From contig JADJWX010000006.1 of the NCBI GenBank assembly GCA_016716135.1, positions 186,001 through 250,000 on the forward strand: a stretch of DNA of 64,000 bases, written 5' to 3'. Below, piece after piece: positions 46,897 to 57,447 of the stretch (position 1 is the first letter of the stretch; the number at the start of each line of letters is the position of its first letter). The notes below the pieces were generated by a model. It was not told where the DNA came from. It saw only the letters and a list, made by a program, of their open reading frames with translations, and searched no databases. The position numbers and the translations under genes were made by a program. The DNA is from Lewinellaceae bacterium (lineage in GTDB: Bacteria > Bacteroidota > Bacteroidia > Chitinophagales > Saprospiraceae).

Positions 46897-49116
46897 TCAC
46901 CACTTTACCACCCGCGCATTTCCCAACACCGCATTGCCCGAAATGTCCAACAAGGTGCAGCCATACACACCGCCCGGCAGGCCGCTGAGATCAATAACAA
47001 GCGTGGCATCTGCATTTTCGGCAACCAATCCGGCGAATTCGCGCACCAGTTGCCCGGTCGAATTAAAAACCAGTACCCGGTATGCCCCTTCGGCAGGCTG
47101 GAACAGCCGGATGTTCAACAGTCCGTTGGTCGGGTTGGGCGAAAGAACTATCCCGGTATCGCTGCTTTCCGCCGCGAGGTGGATAATTTTTGAATACTGG
47201 AACGAGCCGTCCCGGTCCACCATTTTTAAGCGGTAATACTGCGTACCGTCCCGGTTTTGTTTATCCCAAAAAACGTATTCGCTGCCGTTGCCTTTTGTTT
47301 CCAGACGGGCAATTTTTTCAAACTGTTGGGAAAACCGGCTGTGCTCCAGGTCAAAATGGGAGGCATTGATTTCCTCGGCGGTTTGCCAGCGCAGCAAATT
47401 TCCCTGCTCCGTGCGTTTGCCCTGAAAATCCACCAGACTGATGGGTAACGGTGCGGCGGGAACCACGATGTAATCTTCCGTTTCGCCAGACGACCAACCC
47501 GAGCCGTCACAGGGGTCGGGGGTATAGTTTGGGCCGTATTGCAGGCGGATGCGCAGGCGCACGTCGCCGAGGTGGGCATCGGGCGGCACCGTCACGTTTT
47601 GCGACCAGGGGCCCACACCCGAAAAATTCGCCACCTGTTCGGTGCTGCTCAGGATACCGTCGTTGTTCCAGTCGATCCAGGCGCCCAGTTTGGAATCGGG
47701 AAAAGCAAAGGTAGAGGTCACCGTCAGGGTGTAGGTGGAATTTTGGTTTATAGTGGTGCTCAGGTTGGTGTAGTCGCTGTAGCCGGTAATGCTGGGGCAA
47801 TTCCAGCCCGGGTTGCTTTGGTTGTTGTCGATGGTGTGGAAAACCACCCGCCGGATCAGCTCGTTTTGGCCGCCCCAGTGCGAGGGGATGCATATCTGGT
47901 TGACACAGGGATCGCCGCCAAAAAAGGGCTCCCGGTGCAGGCGGTGTTGCGCCATGATGGCCGCCCGCTCGTCCCAGGTGCGTGCCATGTCGGCTGTGGC
48001 GGCATCGCCGATGGGATTACCCTGGTTGTCGTTCACGTCGGGGTTGGAGTAAAAATTCACGCCATTGCCGCACATATGCGTGGTCCAGTTGCCGTTGTCG
48101 TAGCCGTGTGCGTAGGGGAAAACGCCGTTGCCGCCGGGGCAGTGGCCGCCGCCGGCGTTGTGGCCGATTTCGTGGCGGAATGCCGTGGGCAGGTTGATGC
48201 TGTTCACACTGGAGTACCCGCCGATGTAGCCCCAGCCGCCCGCTTCGCCGGCAGCCCCGGTGGGTGTTTGGAACACGGCGACCAGGTCGGGCGCGTAGGT
48301 TTCAATTTCGCCGGCAAACCAGTCGTAGCAATCGTCGAGCACACTGGTGATCACGCCCGGATTGTTGGGCGTAGTGCCGGTGCCTACCAGGCGCAGGTAA
48401 GTGGACGTGACCAGCGAATTGGTCAGGCCATTGTTCACCGATTGCACCATCGACAGCGCGTGCGCATTGATGTCGCCGGCAACAGTAGCCGCCGAATTTG
48501 AATAGCCGATGAAAATATCGATGACATACTGACCGCCCGGGTCGGTTTCTTCGAGGCAACTGCTTCCGCAAACGGTGCGTTCGTGCACCGGGCTGTGTTG
48601 CGTAGCGGCCTCCTTTGCGCGCAGCAACTGACAGTCAAACGGCTCGTTTTTACACTCGCGGATGCGGTATTCGCCGACAGTTGCCGTGGGCAAAATCTGA
48701 AAGTAGCCTTTTTCGGTTTGGATGGTGGCTACCAGTTTGTTGGTTTCCGGATTGACCACCACGACGGTGTTTTTGTACCGGTTTAAATGGTCGAAGCGGG
48801 TGTCGCCGGCCCGGCCGGTCCATACTTCCAGGCCGCTGAAAAACGGGCCTTCCTGCCGTTCCAGCCGGAGCGTGTACTGCACATCGTCGAAGAGCCTGAA
48901 GCGCAGCAGACCCGACAAGTCAATTTTTGTACTGCCGGGGAAGGGTTGCAAGGTGGTTGTCCGGGCCCGTTTTTCATCCGGGCCGGCTTCCGTCACAGTC
49001 GTTTGTGTGTTGGAGAACAGGTCGTGCGGGGAGGGGAGTTTGCCATCCTGCGCATGCAGTAAACCGGATAGCAGCAAGCAAACAAATTGAAAGGCGACAG
49101 CCGGAGCAGATTTCAT
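46897..49116 (-). CDS. Secreted metzincin metalloprotease with GEVED and T9SS domains
   Basis: A 739-residue exported protein (signal peptide ending LLHAQ near residue 22). The zinc motif HEIGHNAGGGH is at 315-325, a metzincin HExxHxxGxxH with Gly at the expected place, preceded by a large beta-rich prodomain or N-terminal region. A GEVED domain follows (ending GWSSGETEDYIVVP), then a C-terminal T9SS type A sorting domain starting VLSPNPTNGLLNIRLF. The protein is therefore secreted through the type IX system and probably cleaves proteins outside the cell. It is convergent with the sensor kinase gene (6-bp gap). Confidence 0.9.
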   Translation of the reverse strand: MKSAPAVAFQFVCLLLSGLLHAQDGKLPSPHDLFSNTQTTVTEAGPDEKRARTTTLQPFPGSTKIDLSGLLRFRLFDDVQYTLRLERQEGPFFSGLEVWTGRAGDTRFDHLNRYKNTVVVVNPETNKLVATIQTEKGYFQILPTATVGEYRIRECKNEPFDCQLLRAKEAATQHSPVHERTVCGSSCLEETDPGGQYVIDIFIGYSNSAATVAGDINAHALSMVQSVNNGLTNSLVTSTYLRLVGTGTTPNNPGVITSVLDDCYDWFAGEIETYAPDLVAVFQTPTGAAGEAGGWGYIGGYSSVNSINLPTAFRHEIGHNAGGGHCPGGNGVFPYAHGYDNGNWTTHMCGNGVNFYSNPDVNDNQGNPIGDAATADMARTWDERAAIMAQHRLHREPFFGGDPCVNQICIPSHWGGQNELIRRVVFHTIDNNQSNPGWNCPSITGYSDYTNLSTTINQNSTYTLTVTSTFAFPDSKLGAWIDWNNDGILSSTEQVANFSGVGPWSQNVTVPPDAHLGDVRLRIRLQYGPNYTPDPCDGSGWSSGETEDYIVVPAAPLPISLVDFQGKRTEQGNLLRWQTAEEINASHFDLEHSRFSQQFEKIARLETKGNGSEYVFWDKQNRDGTQYYRLKMVDRDGSFQYSKIIHLAAESSDTGIVLSPNPTNGLLNIRLFQPAEGAYRVLVFNSTGQLVREFAGLVAENADATLVIDLSGLPGGVYGCTLLDISGNAVLGNARVVKW

Positions 49117-49298
49117 AATGGTCAGATTAATGAAAAAAGAGCGTGTTTAAGCGTTTGTCCAAATTTTGGCGCCGGGTAGCGGCGGCGAATAAAGTTAAAG
49201 CAACTTGGTGAAAAATCTTTTTTCTGCGCTTAAAAAACCGGAACCCCTTTCCTGCTCGTATATCCATCGCAAAACCTATCTGTTCAAATTTGTAAAAG

Positions 49299-52200
49299 AT
49301 GAAAATGATGAAAAAGATGATCTACCAGGTTGCTTTTATGCTGTTGAGCCTTTTCCTGAGCATGCACGCTTCGGCGCAAATCGTATTAAACGGATTGGAC
49401 GACGGTTCCACCGGGTCGCTACGGCAAGTGATCATGCTGGCGCCGGCCGGCAGTGAAATTACTTTTGGGCCGCTCGTCACCAACGTAACCCTGACCGCTG
49501 AAATTACCATCGACAAAGACCTGGTCATCACCGGACTTGAAGGTGACGGAACCACCCTGGATATGCAGGGTGCCGGGCGCATATTCAATATCACTGCCGG
49601 AACGGTTGCACTCAACAACCTCAGCTTGGTAAATGGTCTGGCCGATGATGGCGGTGGTATCTACAATGCCAATGCCTCCCTGACACTGACCAATTGTTCC
49701 ATCAGCCAATGCATCGCCGACGGCGCTTCAGGTTCGGGCGGCGCAATTTTCAATGCCGCAGGTGGAACCTTGACGATCATCGATTCTGAAATTTCCTTCA
49801 ATCAGGCCAACCGCGCCGGCGGTGGTATCGAAGACCAATCCGGCGCCGGGCTCGGCGTAATGCTGACCAATGTGGTTTTAAATAATAACAACGCCGGGGT
49901 AACCCCTGCGACACCCGCTCCCGGCAACGGCGGTGCGGTGCATATCACGGGCCCTGGCGATATCATGATCACCGACTGTACCATCAACGATAATGTTGCC
50001 TCGCTGGAAGGTGGCGGCCTGTGGAACGGCACCGGCACCATGACGGTCAGCGGCGGCTGGATCGACGGCAACACGGCAGCCGGCGCCATGGCGAACGAAG
50101 GCGGCGGCGGCCTGTTTAATGCGGGCGGCACGCTGGTGGTGCAGGACAGTTGCGTGATCACAAACAACATGGCCACAGGCGCTGCGGGCTCCGGGGGCGG
50201 TATTCTGAACGATCTGGGCACGCTTACCGTAATTGATGCCGAAATTTCAGGCAACGTTTCCGTGCGTGCCGGGGGCGGAATTGAAGACAATTCAACAGCC
50301 GGCAACACGCTGGTTTTGACCAACGTAACGCTGTCGGGCAACAGCACGGCCTCATCGCCGGGCAACGGTGGCGGGCTGCACATCACGGGACCGGGCAATT
50401 CGATGATCACCGGCTGCACAGTGACGGACAACACGGCCTCGCTGGAAGGCGGCGGCCTGTGGAACGGCACCGGCACCATGACGGTCAGCGGCGGCTGGAT
50501 CGACGGCAACACCGCAGCAGGCGCCATGGCCAACGAAGGCGGCGGCGGCCTGTTTAATGCGGGCGGCACGCTGGTGGTGCAGGACAGCTGCGTGATCACC
50601 AACAACATGGCCACCGGGGCTGCGGGCTCCGGGGGCGGCATTTTGAATGACCTGGGTGTTTTGTCGGTATTCGATTCGGAAATTTCGGGCAACGTATCGG
50701 TGCGTGCCGGCGGCGGTATCGAAGACAATTCAACAGCCGGCAACACGCTGGTATTGACCAACGTGACGCTGTCGGGCAACAGCACGACTTCATCGCCGGG
50801 CAACGGTGGCGGGCTGCACATCACGGGACCGGGCAATTCGATGATCACCGGCTGCACGGTGACGGACAACACGGCCTCGCTGGAAGGCGGCGGCCTGTGG
50901 AACGGCACCGGCACCATGACGGTCAGCGGCGGCTGGATCGACGGCAACACCGCAGCAGGCGCCATGGCGAACGAGGGCGGCGGCGGCCTGTTTAATGCGG
51001 GGGGCACGCTGGTGGTGCAGGACAGTTGCGTGATCACAAACAACATGGCCACCGGGACTGCGGGCTCCGGGGGCGGTATTCTGAACGATCTGGGCACGCT
51101 TACCGTAATTGATGCCGAAATTTCAGGCAACGTTTCCGTGCGTGCCGGGGGCGGAATTGAAGACAATTCGATGGCAGGCAACACGCTGGTATTGACCAAC
51201 GTGACGCTGTCGGGCAACAGCACGGCTTCATCGCCGGGCAACGGCGGCGGGCTGCACATCACGGGACCGGGCAATTCGATGATCACCGGCTGCACGGTGA
51301 CGGACAACACGGCCTCGCTGGAAGGCGGCGGCCTGTGGAACGGCACCGGCACCATGACGGTCAGCGGCGGCTGGATCGACGGCAACACGGCAGCAGGCGC
51401 CATGGCGAACGAAGGCGGCGGCGGCCTGTTTAATGCGGGGGGCACGCTGGTGGTGCAAGACAGTTGCGTGATCACAAACAACATGGCCACCGGGGCTGCG
51501 GGCTCCGGGGCGGTATTCTGAACGATCTGGGCGCTTACCGTAATTGATGCCGAAATTTCGGGCAACGTATCGGTGCGTGCCGGCGGCGGAATTGAAGACA
51601 ATTCAACAGCCGGCAACACGCTGGTTTTGACCAACGTAACGCTGTCGGGCAACAGCACGGCCTCATCGCCGGGCAACGGTGGCGGGCTGCACATCACGGG
51701 ACCGGGCAATTCGATGATCACCGGCTGCACGGTGACGGACAACTCGGCCTCGCTGGAAGGCGGCGGCCTGTGGAACGGCACCGGCACCATGACGGTCAGC
51801 GGCGGCTGGATCGACGGCAACACCGCAGCAGGCGCCATGGCGAACGAAGGCGGCGGCGGCCTGTTTAATGCGGGGGGCACGCTGGTGGTGCAAGACAGTT
51901 GCGTGATCACAAACAACATGGCCACCGGGACTGCGGGCTCGGGGGCGGTATTCTGAACGACCTGGGTACCCTTGCCGTGGCGAATTCTGAAATATCCGGC
52001 AATACGGCCGTGCGGGCCGGCGGCGGCATCGAGGATAATTCCCTGAGTGGAAAAATGCTTGACTTGTTTAACATCACCCTGACGGGCAACTCCACAGGCT
52101 CAGCGCCAGGCAACGGCGGCGGCTTACACATCACCGGCCCGGGCAATTCAACCATCACCGGTGGTATGATCAACGACAACTTCGCGGCGCTGGAAGGCGG

Positions 52201-53155
52201 CGGCTTGTGGAACGGCACTGGCATTATGACAGTGACCGGAGCCACCATCAGCGGGAATACGGCAGCAGGTGCAACGGCAGGTGATGGCGGCGGCGGTATT
52301 TTCAACAACGGCGGCACCGTCAATGTATCCATGTCTACGGTATCAAATAATGCCGCAACCGGGGCCGATGGCTCGGGCGGTGGCCTGTTTAACAGCACCG
52401 GCGGGAATTTTACGCTTATGTTGTCGACCATATCCGGCAACAGCGCGGCTGCCGGTGGCGGGATTCTGAACGCCGGCAACGCATTCGAAATCAATGCCAC
52501 CACGATTGCCATGAACGCGGCAACTGCCGTCGGTGGCGGTGTAAACGCCACAAGTCCGGCAATGCTGAAAAACACCATCGTCGCTTCCAACACAGCAGCA
52601 GCCGGTGCAGATGTTGCCGGAATTTTTATGTCCGGCAATTACAACCTCATCGGTTCCGACGCTGCCAATGTTTTCCCGGAGCAACCGGGCGACATCGAAG
52701 GGCAGGATGCGAAACTCATGCCCCTGAGCACCAACGGCATGGCAACCGCTACCCACCGCCTGGATATTGGTTCGCCGGCCTACAACAGCGGCGACCCGGC
52801 CGATAACTTTGCCGATCAGAACGGCCAGGCTGTTTTTGCCGGCAGGCGGGATATTGGCTCGGACGAATCGCAGGCCGATCTGACAAACACAGTTGTGGTA
52901 TCGCTTTCGGAAAGCGGTATCCGGGTTTTTCCGAATCCGGCGCAAAGCCAGACGACCGTTTCCATTCCCGCGACATTCGGCTCGAACACCCGGCTTGAAT
53001 TGTTTGAACTGGGTTCGGGGAAACTGGTCCGGCAATACAGCGGTGTTTCAGGCACGGCACAGCTTGATCTTGGCAACCTGAACGCCGGGATGTACACGCT
53101 CCGCATCACATCGGATACGTTGATCACGGCAGGAAGGGTAACGGTGATCCGGTAG
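49299..53155 (+). pseudogene. Right-handed beta-helix repeat protein with T9SS domain, frameshifted
   Basis: One ~1,286-residue protein is spread over three frames (49299-51521, 51573-51956, 51899-53155). The signal peptide ends HASAQ. The body is beta-helix: repeated LTNVTLSGNST, GNGGGLHITGPG and GGGLWNGTGTMTVSGG steps, as in choice-of-anchor Q/pectate-lyase-like proteins. The end has RVFPNPAQSQTTVSIP, a T9SS sorting domain. Between repeat copies the frame is lost by a missing G at about 51508 and two bases at about 51530 (together minus three), and again by one base at about 51940. Restored, the gene is continuous. It is probably surface adhesive or glycan-binding. Confidence 0.85.
50001..51957 (+). 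repeat. 438-bp coding repeats in the beta-helix gene
   Basis: The word TCGCTGGAAGG at 50001, 50439, 50877, 51315 and 51750 marks five copies with a 438-bp period (146 residues); the fourth is 435 bp because of three missing bases. Copies are nearly identical at the DNA level while the sequence before and after (to 52190) is more diverged, showing recent local duplication. Confidence 0.9.
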
Positions 53156-53194
53156 GCCGGTTATTTGAATGTTACGGGGCTCATGAGGGGGCTA

Positions 53195-53570
53195 AGTTAG
53201 GGGGGGACTTTGAGTCTAATGTCGTCAATTTAAGAAATCATATGTCAAGAATTGGAGCGGCTCGTAGCGTATTTCCCGTTAAAGATTTGCCCCCTAATTT
53301 CTTAATTCTACTTTGTCACTTTAAAAGTTGCACTAAGCGAAAAAACAAGCAATGTCGAATATCGAACTCCGAATATCGAATGTCCAAGTGATTTGATCCG
53401 AATTCGGGAAGATTGGTATCAACAACATGCGAAAAAGGTGCTGTACCCACAATCATACTACTTCGAAATTGGATATTCGAAGTTCGATATTCGACATTTA
53501 ATTCCACGGTGTTTAAAGTGACAAAGTAGTATTAAGTTGACGCCATTAGACTGGCAGTCACCCCCTAACT
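53195..53570. repeat. Triple nested inverted repeat, fourth locus
   Basis: Outer arms around 53195-53233 and 53531-53570 (TAGGGGG / CCCCCTA and AGTCTAATG-type words, imperfect). Middle arms 53301-53325 and 53512-53536 pair over 25 bp with one mismatch (CTACTTTGTCACTTTAAA part). Inner arms 53351-53381 and 53468-53498 pair over 31 bp with two mismatches (AATGTCGAATATCGAAC). The region 53156-53589 has no gene. Confidence 0.85.
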
Positions 53571-53589
53571 ACACGCCCGAAGCATGCAT

Positions 53590-54299
53590 TCAGGCTACCC
53601 CAATTGGCTGCCGCCCACCCCGGAACAGCAGCCAAACCGTAAACGACAATTCACCGACAACGCCGGGAATCACGACGATCATCATGAATACATTTTTATA
53701 GTCGGCATAGTTGGGCAATAGAAATTGGGCAAAGCTGTCGACCAGGTAGCCGGCGCCGGCCAGAGCAACAGGACGCCGATAAATTTGGGGACAAAACCCG
53801 ATTGCAGCGTCAGCGCCCCAAGCGCCAGCAGGTGGATGCCGAAAAAGAGCAGACCAAGCAGCCAGGTATAATTGAAGGCAGCCAGAGAACGCGTCACTTC
53901 GGCCTGAAGGTATTCGGTTGAAACCAGGGCCTGATAAGCGCTGTTGCCGGTCAGTTCGAGCACATCAAAAAGATGGTACAGAGCCACGCCAAAAATCGCG
54001 CAGTTGACCAGGCGAAACCAGGCTGCAAACAATGCCAGAGGTTTGTTCACAGACTCCAGCAACACATACAGCGCCCAGGTAAGTATCAGGTCGAAAAGCA
54101 CCATGACGATAAAGCAAAAAACACCCAGCCGGTATTGCCCGGTGTTGCCGGTGATGTTGGCCAGGGTGGCGCCGGCATCATCCGGAACGACCATTTTTTC
54201 CAGGACAAAAAAATTGGCGAAAATGCCGGTGAAAAAGATCACCAGGTAGCCGACGCCGGCCATCAGGGCTATTTTTCTTAGTGGGGAAGTGGAATTCAT
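53590..54299 (-). pseudogene. DUF4386 membrane protein, one frameshift near the end
   Basis: The minus-strand frame from 54299 reads MNSTSPLRKIALMAGVGYL and has six or so membrane helices typical of DUF4386 (for example LVIFFTGIFANFFVLEKMV, FIVMVLFDLILTWALYVLL). It ends early at 53682 with an odd tail; adding one base near 53762 restores LLLLAGAGYLVDSFAQFL and runs to a TGA at 53590-53592, giving ~236 residues. Function of the family is unknown; members are integral inner-membrane proteins. The single-base nature of the break suggests a sequencing error. Confidence 0.8.
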
Positions 54300-54316
54300 T
54301 TTTCTGATTTTAGTAT

Positions 54317-54431
54317 GGAGGGGGTGTACACTTTTTCAATTTCAAATAAAATGGATGATCCCGGTTTGGGACGTTTCATCAATTTAAGGTCAGATTGGAA
54401 ATTGGAAATTTGAAAAGTGCACACCTCCTCC
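54317..54431. repeat. Imperfect inverted repeat, fifth locus
   Basis: GGAGGGGGTGTACACTTTTT (from 54317) pairs imperfectly with the sequence ending at 54431 (AAAAGTGCACACCTCCTCC). Shorter and single-layered compared with the other loci, with one further A/T-rich pairing inside. Confidence 0.65.
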
Positions 54432-54510
54432 GGTTCGTTAAGTTGATGTGTAGGCGAGGGCTAAAAATAGTCAATTAAGAAAAAACGCTTTGCCAACCGG
54501 TTAAACCCAT

Positions 54511-55491
54511 TCATTTCAGGGGAATCGCCAATGGCCGCATCGGCGACCCGCTGGCGCCTTTTAATTTGAGCGATGCGCCGATAAAAACGAACTCATACAC
54601 CGCATCAGTTGCCAGATTTTCCAGGTTCATCTGTTCGATAAACATGACGCCTTTTTCGGCCAGGAGGTAGGTGTGCACCGGCACCCAGTTGTCTTCCCGC
54701 TCCGGTGGGAAGGCTTCAAAACTGAGGTTGTCGGCGCCAAGCAGCATGATCTGCCGGTCTTCAACCAGCCACCGGGCAGCTTCCAGGTTGATCCCGGGAT
54801 ACTGGTCCAGGTATGCCCCGGCATCCTGGTAATGCATGGCCTGGCCGGTTCGGATCAGCACCACGTCGCCTTTCCGGAGCGTGGTGTTTTGTTTTTTCAA
54901 AGCACCCTGGAGGTCGGCTGCGTTTATGCGGTAGTTTTTGGGGAGTTGGGACACGCCTTTGTAGGCCAGCATGTCGATCATAATCCCCCTGGCAATCACG
55001 GGTGGAATGGTTTCGGCGCCGGTTTTGCGCCAGCCTTTGTCGCCGAGGTGCTCTTCCGGGGTGTAGCCGTTCCAGATTTTCCCGTCCAGCCCAAAATGGT
55101 TCAGGGCATCGATGTGCGTCCCCATGTGGGTGTACATGGAAATGGCGTCGCCGGTGTAGCTCACTTTCCTGTTCATTTTTTCACCCATGCCGTTGGGGTT
55201 GTCCACCACGGTTCCGTGCGGGGTATGGGTGAGCCAATACTGGTAGGGCGGGTCGCCCAGGGCATCGAAACTGGGCATGCCTACAAAATAATCCACGCTG
55301 AGGTCGTACACCTGCCCGCTGCCAATGGCGGAAAGTGCCGCCAGACGGGATTCATCGGTCATCATATTCAGGGCGCCGATTTCATCTTCGGGGCCCCAGG
55401 GGCTTTTTCCGGCCACTTCCGTGCGGTTTTGTGAAAAGGCAGAGATTCCGCAAAGGAGGCTTAAAATTAAATGCATGATTTTCTTTTCCAT
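54511..55491 (-). CDS. Cyclase-family (kynurenine formamidase-like) hydrolase
   Basis: A 326-residue exported protein (hydrophobic residues 6-20, cleavage near AFSQ). The cyclase-family metal motif HMGTHIDALNHF (HxGTHxDxxxH) is near residue 141, followed by GVSQLPKNYRINAADL and GDVVLIRTGQAMHYQD, and EAARWLVEDRQIMLLGADN. The fold occurs in arylformamidases, isatin hydrolase and polyketide-like cyclases. With a signal peptide it would act in the periplasm. The natural substrate is not evident. It is separated by 109 bp from the Crp/Fnr gene on the same strand. Confidence 0.85.
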   Translation of the reverse strand: MEKKIMHLILSLLCGISAFSQNRTEVAGKSPWGPEDEIGALNMMTDESRLAALSAIGSGQVYDLSVDYFVGMPSFDALGDPPYQYWLTHTPHGTVVDNPNGMGEKMNRKVSYTGDAISMYTHMGTHIDALNHFGLDGKIWNGYTPEEHLGDKGWRKTGAETIPPVIARGIMIDMLAYKGVSQLPKNYRINAADLQGALKKQNTTLRKGDVVLIRTGQAMHYQDAGAYLDQYPGINLEAARWLVEDRQIMLLGADNLSFEAFPPEREDNWVPVHTYLLAEKGVMFIEQMNLENLATDAVYEFVFIGASLKLKGASGSPMRPLAIPLK

Positions 55492-55600
55492 CGTGCTGTT
55501 TTTTCGTTAAAAAATGAATGCAGGACAAAGGAAAAGGGAAACCAACAGGTAAAAATTGACCTAGGTTAAGACTTCGCCGGTAATCCGGGAAAACACAACG

Positions 55601-56185
55601 CTACCGAGGTGCATCACGCAGGTTGGCTTTCATCCTGGACAGGAATTCCGGCGTAATGCCGAGGTAGGAGGCAATTTGTTTTTGCGGAATCCGCTGCTCG
55701 GCGTCGGGGTATTTTTGGATAAAATCCCGGTAGCGTTCTTCGGCTGTTTTTGAAATCATAAACATCACCCGCTCTTGTTGGGCGATAAAGGCATTGATAT
55801 GTAAAATCCGGAAAAACCGCTCCAGTTTAGGGATTTGGAGCAGCAGGTTTTCCATGGCGTGTTTGGAAAGTTGCAAGACTTCGGTGTCTTCCAGGGCCTG
55901 CAAAAAATAGTTGCCGGGTTTTTGACTGTGGAAGCTGTACAGGTCGGAAACCCACCATTCCTCTATGGCAAACAGCGTATTTTTTTCAAGGCCTTTTTCA
56001 TTGATGTCGTATAGTCGTAACAACCCCTTGTGCACGAAATAGGTGTATTTGCAGATATGCCCGGATTGGATAAGGTGGCTGTCTTTCTTGTAGGTTTTGG
56101 CCACGAGATTTTTCCGGAGCAAATCGAACGCTTCGTCGTCCAGTTTTATATGCCGGTTCAGGTTTGCTTTAAGCCGCTCGTACAT
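55601..56185 (-). CDS. Crp/Fnr-family transcriptional regulator
   Basis: A 194-residue protein with a cyclic-nucleotide-binding-like domain (about 20-130, KDSHLIQSGHICKYTYFVHK, LFAIEEWWVSDLYSFHS) and a C-terminal helix-turn-helix (RIPQKQIASYLGITPEFLSR). The N-terminal domain lacks an obvious cAMP phosphate-binding Arg/Ser pair, as in many Bacteroidota members with unknown ligands. Such genes often neighbour the gene they regulate; here that could be the cyclase-family hydrolase downstream. Confidence 0.9.
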   Translation of the reverse strand: MYERLKANLNRHIKLDDEAFDLLRKNLVAKTYKKDSHLIQSGHICKYTYFVHKGLLRLYDINEKGLEKNTLFAIEEWWVSDLYSFHSQKPGNYFLQALEDTEVLQLSKHAMENLLLQIPKLERFFRILHINAFIAQQERVMFMISKTAEERYRDFIQKYPDAEQRIPQKQIASYLGITPEFLSRMKANLRDAPR

Positions 56186-56341
56186 GTGGAGTAGAATTTC
56201 GGTTTTGTTTTTTGATTATGCCCTCCAAGTTAGCGCATGTTTGGGATTTTCGCCGGAGCCCCCAAATGCTCAACCTGTCAAATCGGCGTTGTTCGATACC
56301 CCTTAGCAGGCATGTCTTTTTGTTTTGCCGGTGGCGCCCGG

Positions 56342-57403
56342 CTAATTCCCGTTCACACCCTGCAATTTCACCATGGTATACTCTCCCTCCTTGCCTGAAC
56401 GGTACAGGAAAAGCAACCCGCCCTCGAACCGGTAGTTGAGTTCGACCGGCGTTTCGCGGTGCTCTTTTCCGGTTACCCGGAGGATGTGATTTTGGGTATC
56501 CAGCGTCCAGGCGCCGCCGTCCTTCCGTTCACCGTTGGTGCGGGCGAGGTAATTGCCGTCGGGGAAAAACTGGAGTTCCAGGCCAAACAGGAAATCCGCC
56601 CAATTGCCACGGAGGTGTTTCGCGCTGAGTGTATCAGGGTGCGGCGCCGGGTAGACGATGCGGCGTACATCCCGGCGGCCCGTATATCGCGCAGTATTTC
56701 GAAAAACAGAAAAAATGCCACTCCGGCGCTCCACCCAATTGCCGGCGCTGTCGTACCGGTAGGCATACCCGGCCCGGTAAATGACGGAATCATTTTCGAT
56801 CGTTTGGACGATTTCCAGCGGGTCGCCGTATTGGTTCAGGCGGTGGGTCCAGGCGTGCAGGGTCTTTCCGCTGCTGTCGCGGGTGGTGCTCACCGCGAGG
56901 GTGTCGCCGGAGTATATCGTGGTGGTGTGTTGGGTCGGCTGGTCTGATTTCGGATACCGCGTTTTGATGTGAACAATCCGCTCGAGGCTGTCCGTTTGCA
57001 CGACCATGTCCTGATCGAATTTTTTCAGCACGCCTGTTTTTTTTATCCGGACCAGTTTGCCGGCAGCATCGTACAGGTGTTCCAGGGTTTCGCGTGGTTT
57101 TCCGTCGGCGTCGTATTCGGTGCTTTTCCACAAACGATCGCCCTGGTATTCGTGCACCGTGTGGCTGTTAAAGATTTTATCGCGCCGGGCCATGCCGGGG
57201 TTTTTCAACCAATGTTCGTCCAGGCGGCCCGCAGCATCGAAATGGTAAATGAGCGTCCATCGCGGGTTTGTGTCCTGGTTGCCGGTTGAATCCACGTCGT
57301 ACGACGCTTCTTCGATCATAAAGGGTTGGCCGTGGAATTTTGGCGGCTGGGAAAACAGTGTTTCAGTGATCAAAAATGGCAACAGCAGAAACAAAAAGCG
57401 CAT
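56342..57403 (-). CDS. Exported protein with RHS/YD-like segments, unknown function
   Basis: A 353-residue protein with a signal peptide (residues ~3-19, cleavage near LFSQ). The middle contains short repeats of the YD/RHS style, such as YHFDAAGRLDEHWLKN, LEHLYDAAGKLVRIKK and YAYRYDSAGNWVERRS. The C-terminal ~100 residues (FLFGLELQFFPDGNYLARTN, GGAWTLDTQNHILRVTG) look like a lipocalin or META-type small domain. No toxin domain is seen, so it is not a full RHS toxin. Function unknown. Confidence 0.6.
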   Translation of the reverse strand: MRFLFLLLPFLITETLFSQPPKFHGQPFMIEEASYDVDSTGNQDTNPRWTLIYHFDAAGRLDEHWLKNPGMARRDKIFNSHTVHEYQGDRLWKSTEYDADGKPRETLEHLYDAAGKLVRIKKTGVLKKFDQDMVVQTDSLERIVHIKTRYPKSDQPTQHTTTIYSGDTLAVSTTRDSSGKTLHAWTHRLNQYGDPLEIVQTIENDSVIYRAGYAYRYDSAGNWVERRSGIFSVFRNTARYTGRRDVRRIVYPAPHPDTLSAKHLRGNWADFLFGLELQFFPDGNYLARTNGERKDGGAWTLDTQNHILRVTGKEHRETPVELNYRFEGGLLFLYRSGKEGEYTMVKLQGVNGN

Positions 57404-57447
57404 AGTCGGTTGATTTTGGCTGCAAGTTCACCTTTTTCACGGGGAGG

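Noticed and set aside
49802..51925. 707-codon minus-strand open frame in the beta-helix gene
   Set aside because: Antisense shadow of a G/C-rich repetitive gene, Pro/Pro-rich low-complexity peptide, while the plus frame has signal peptide, helix repeats and T9SS domain.
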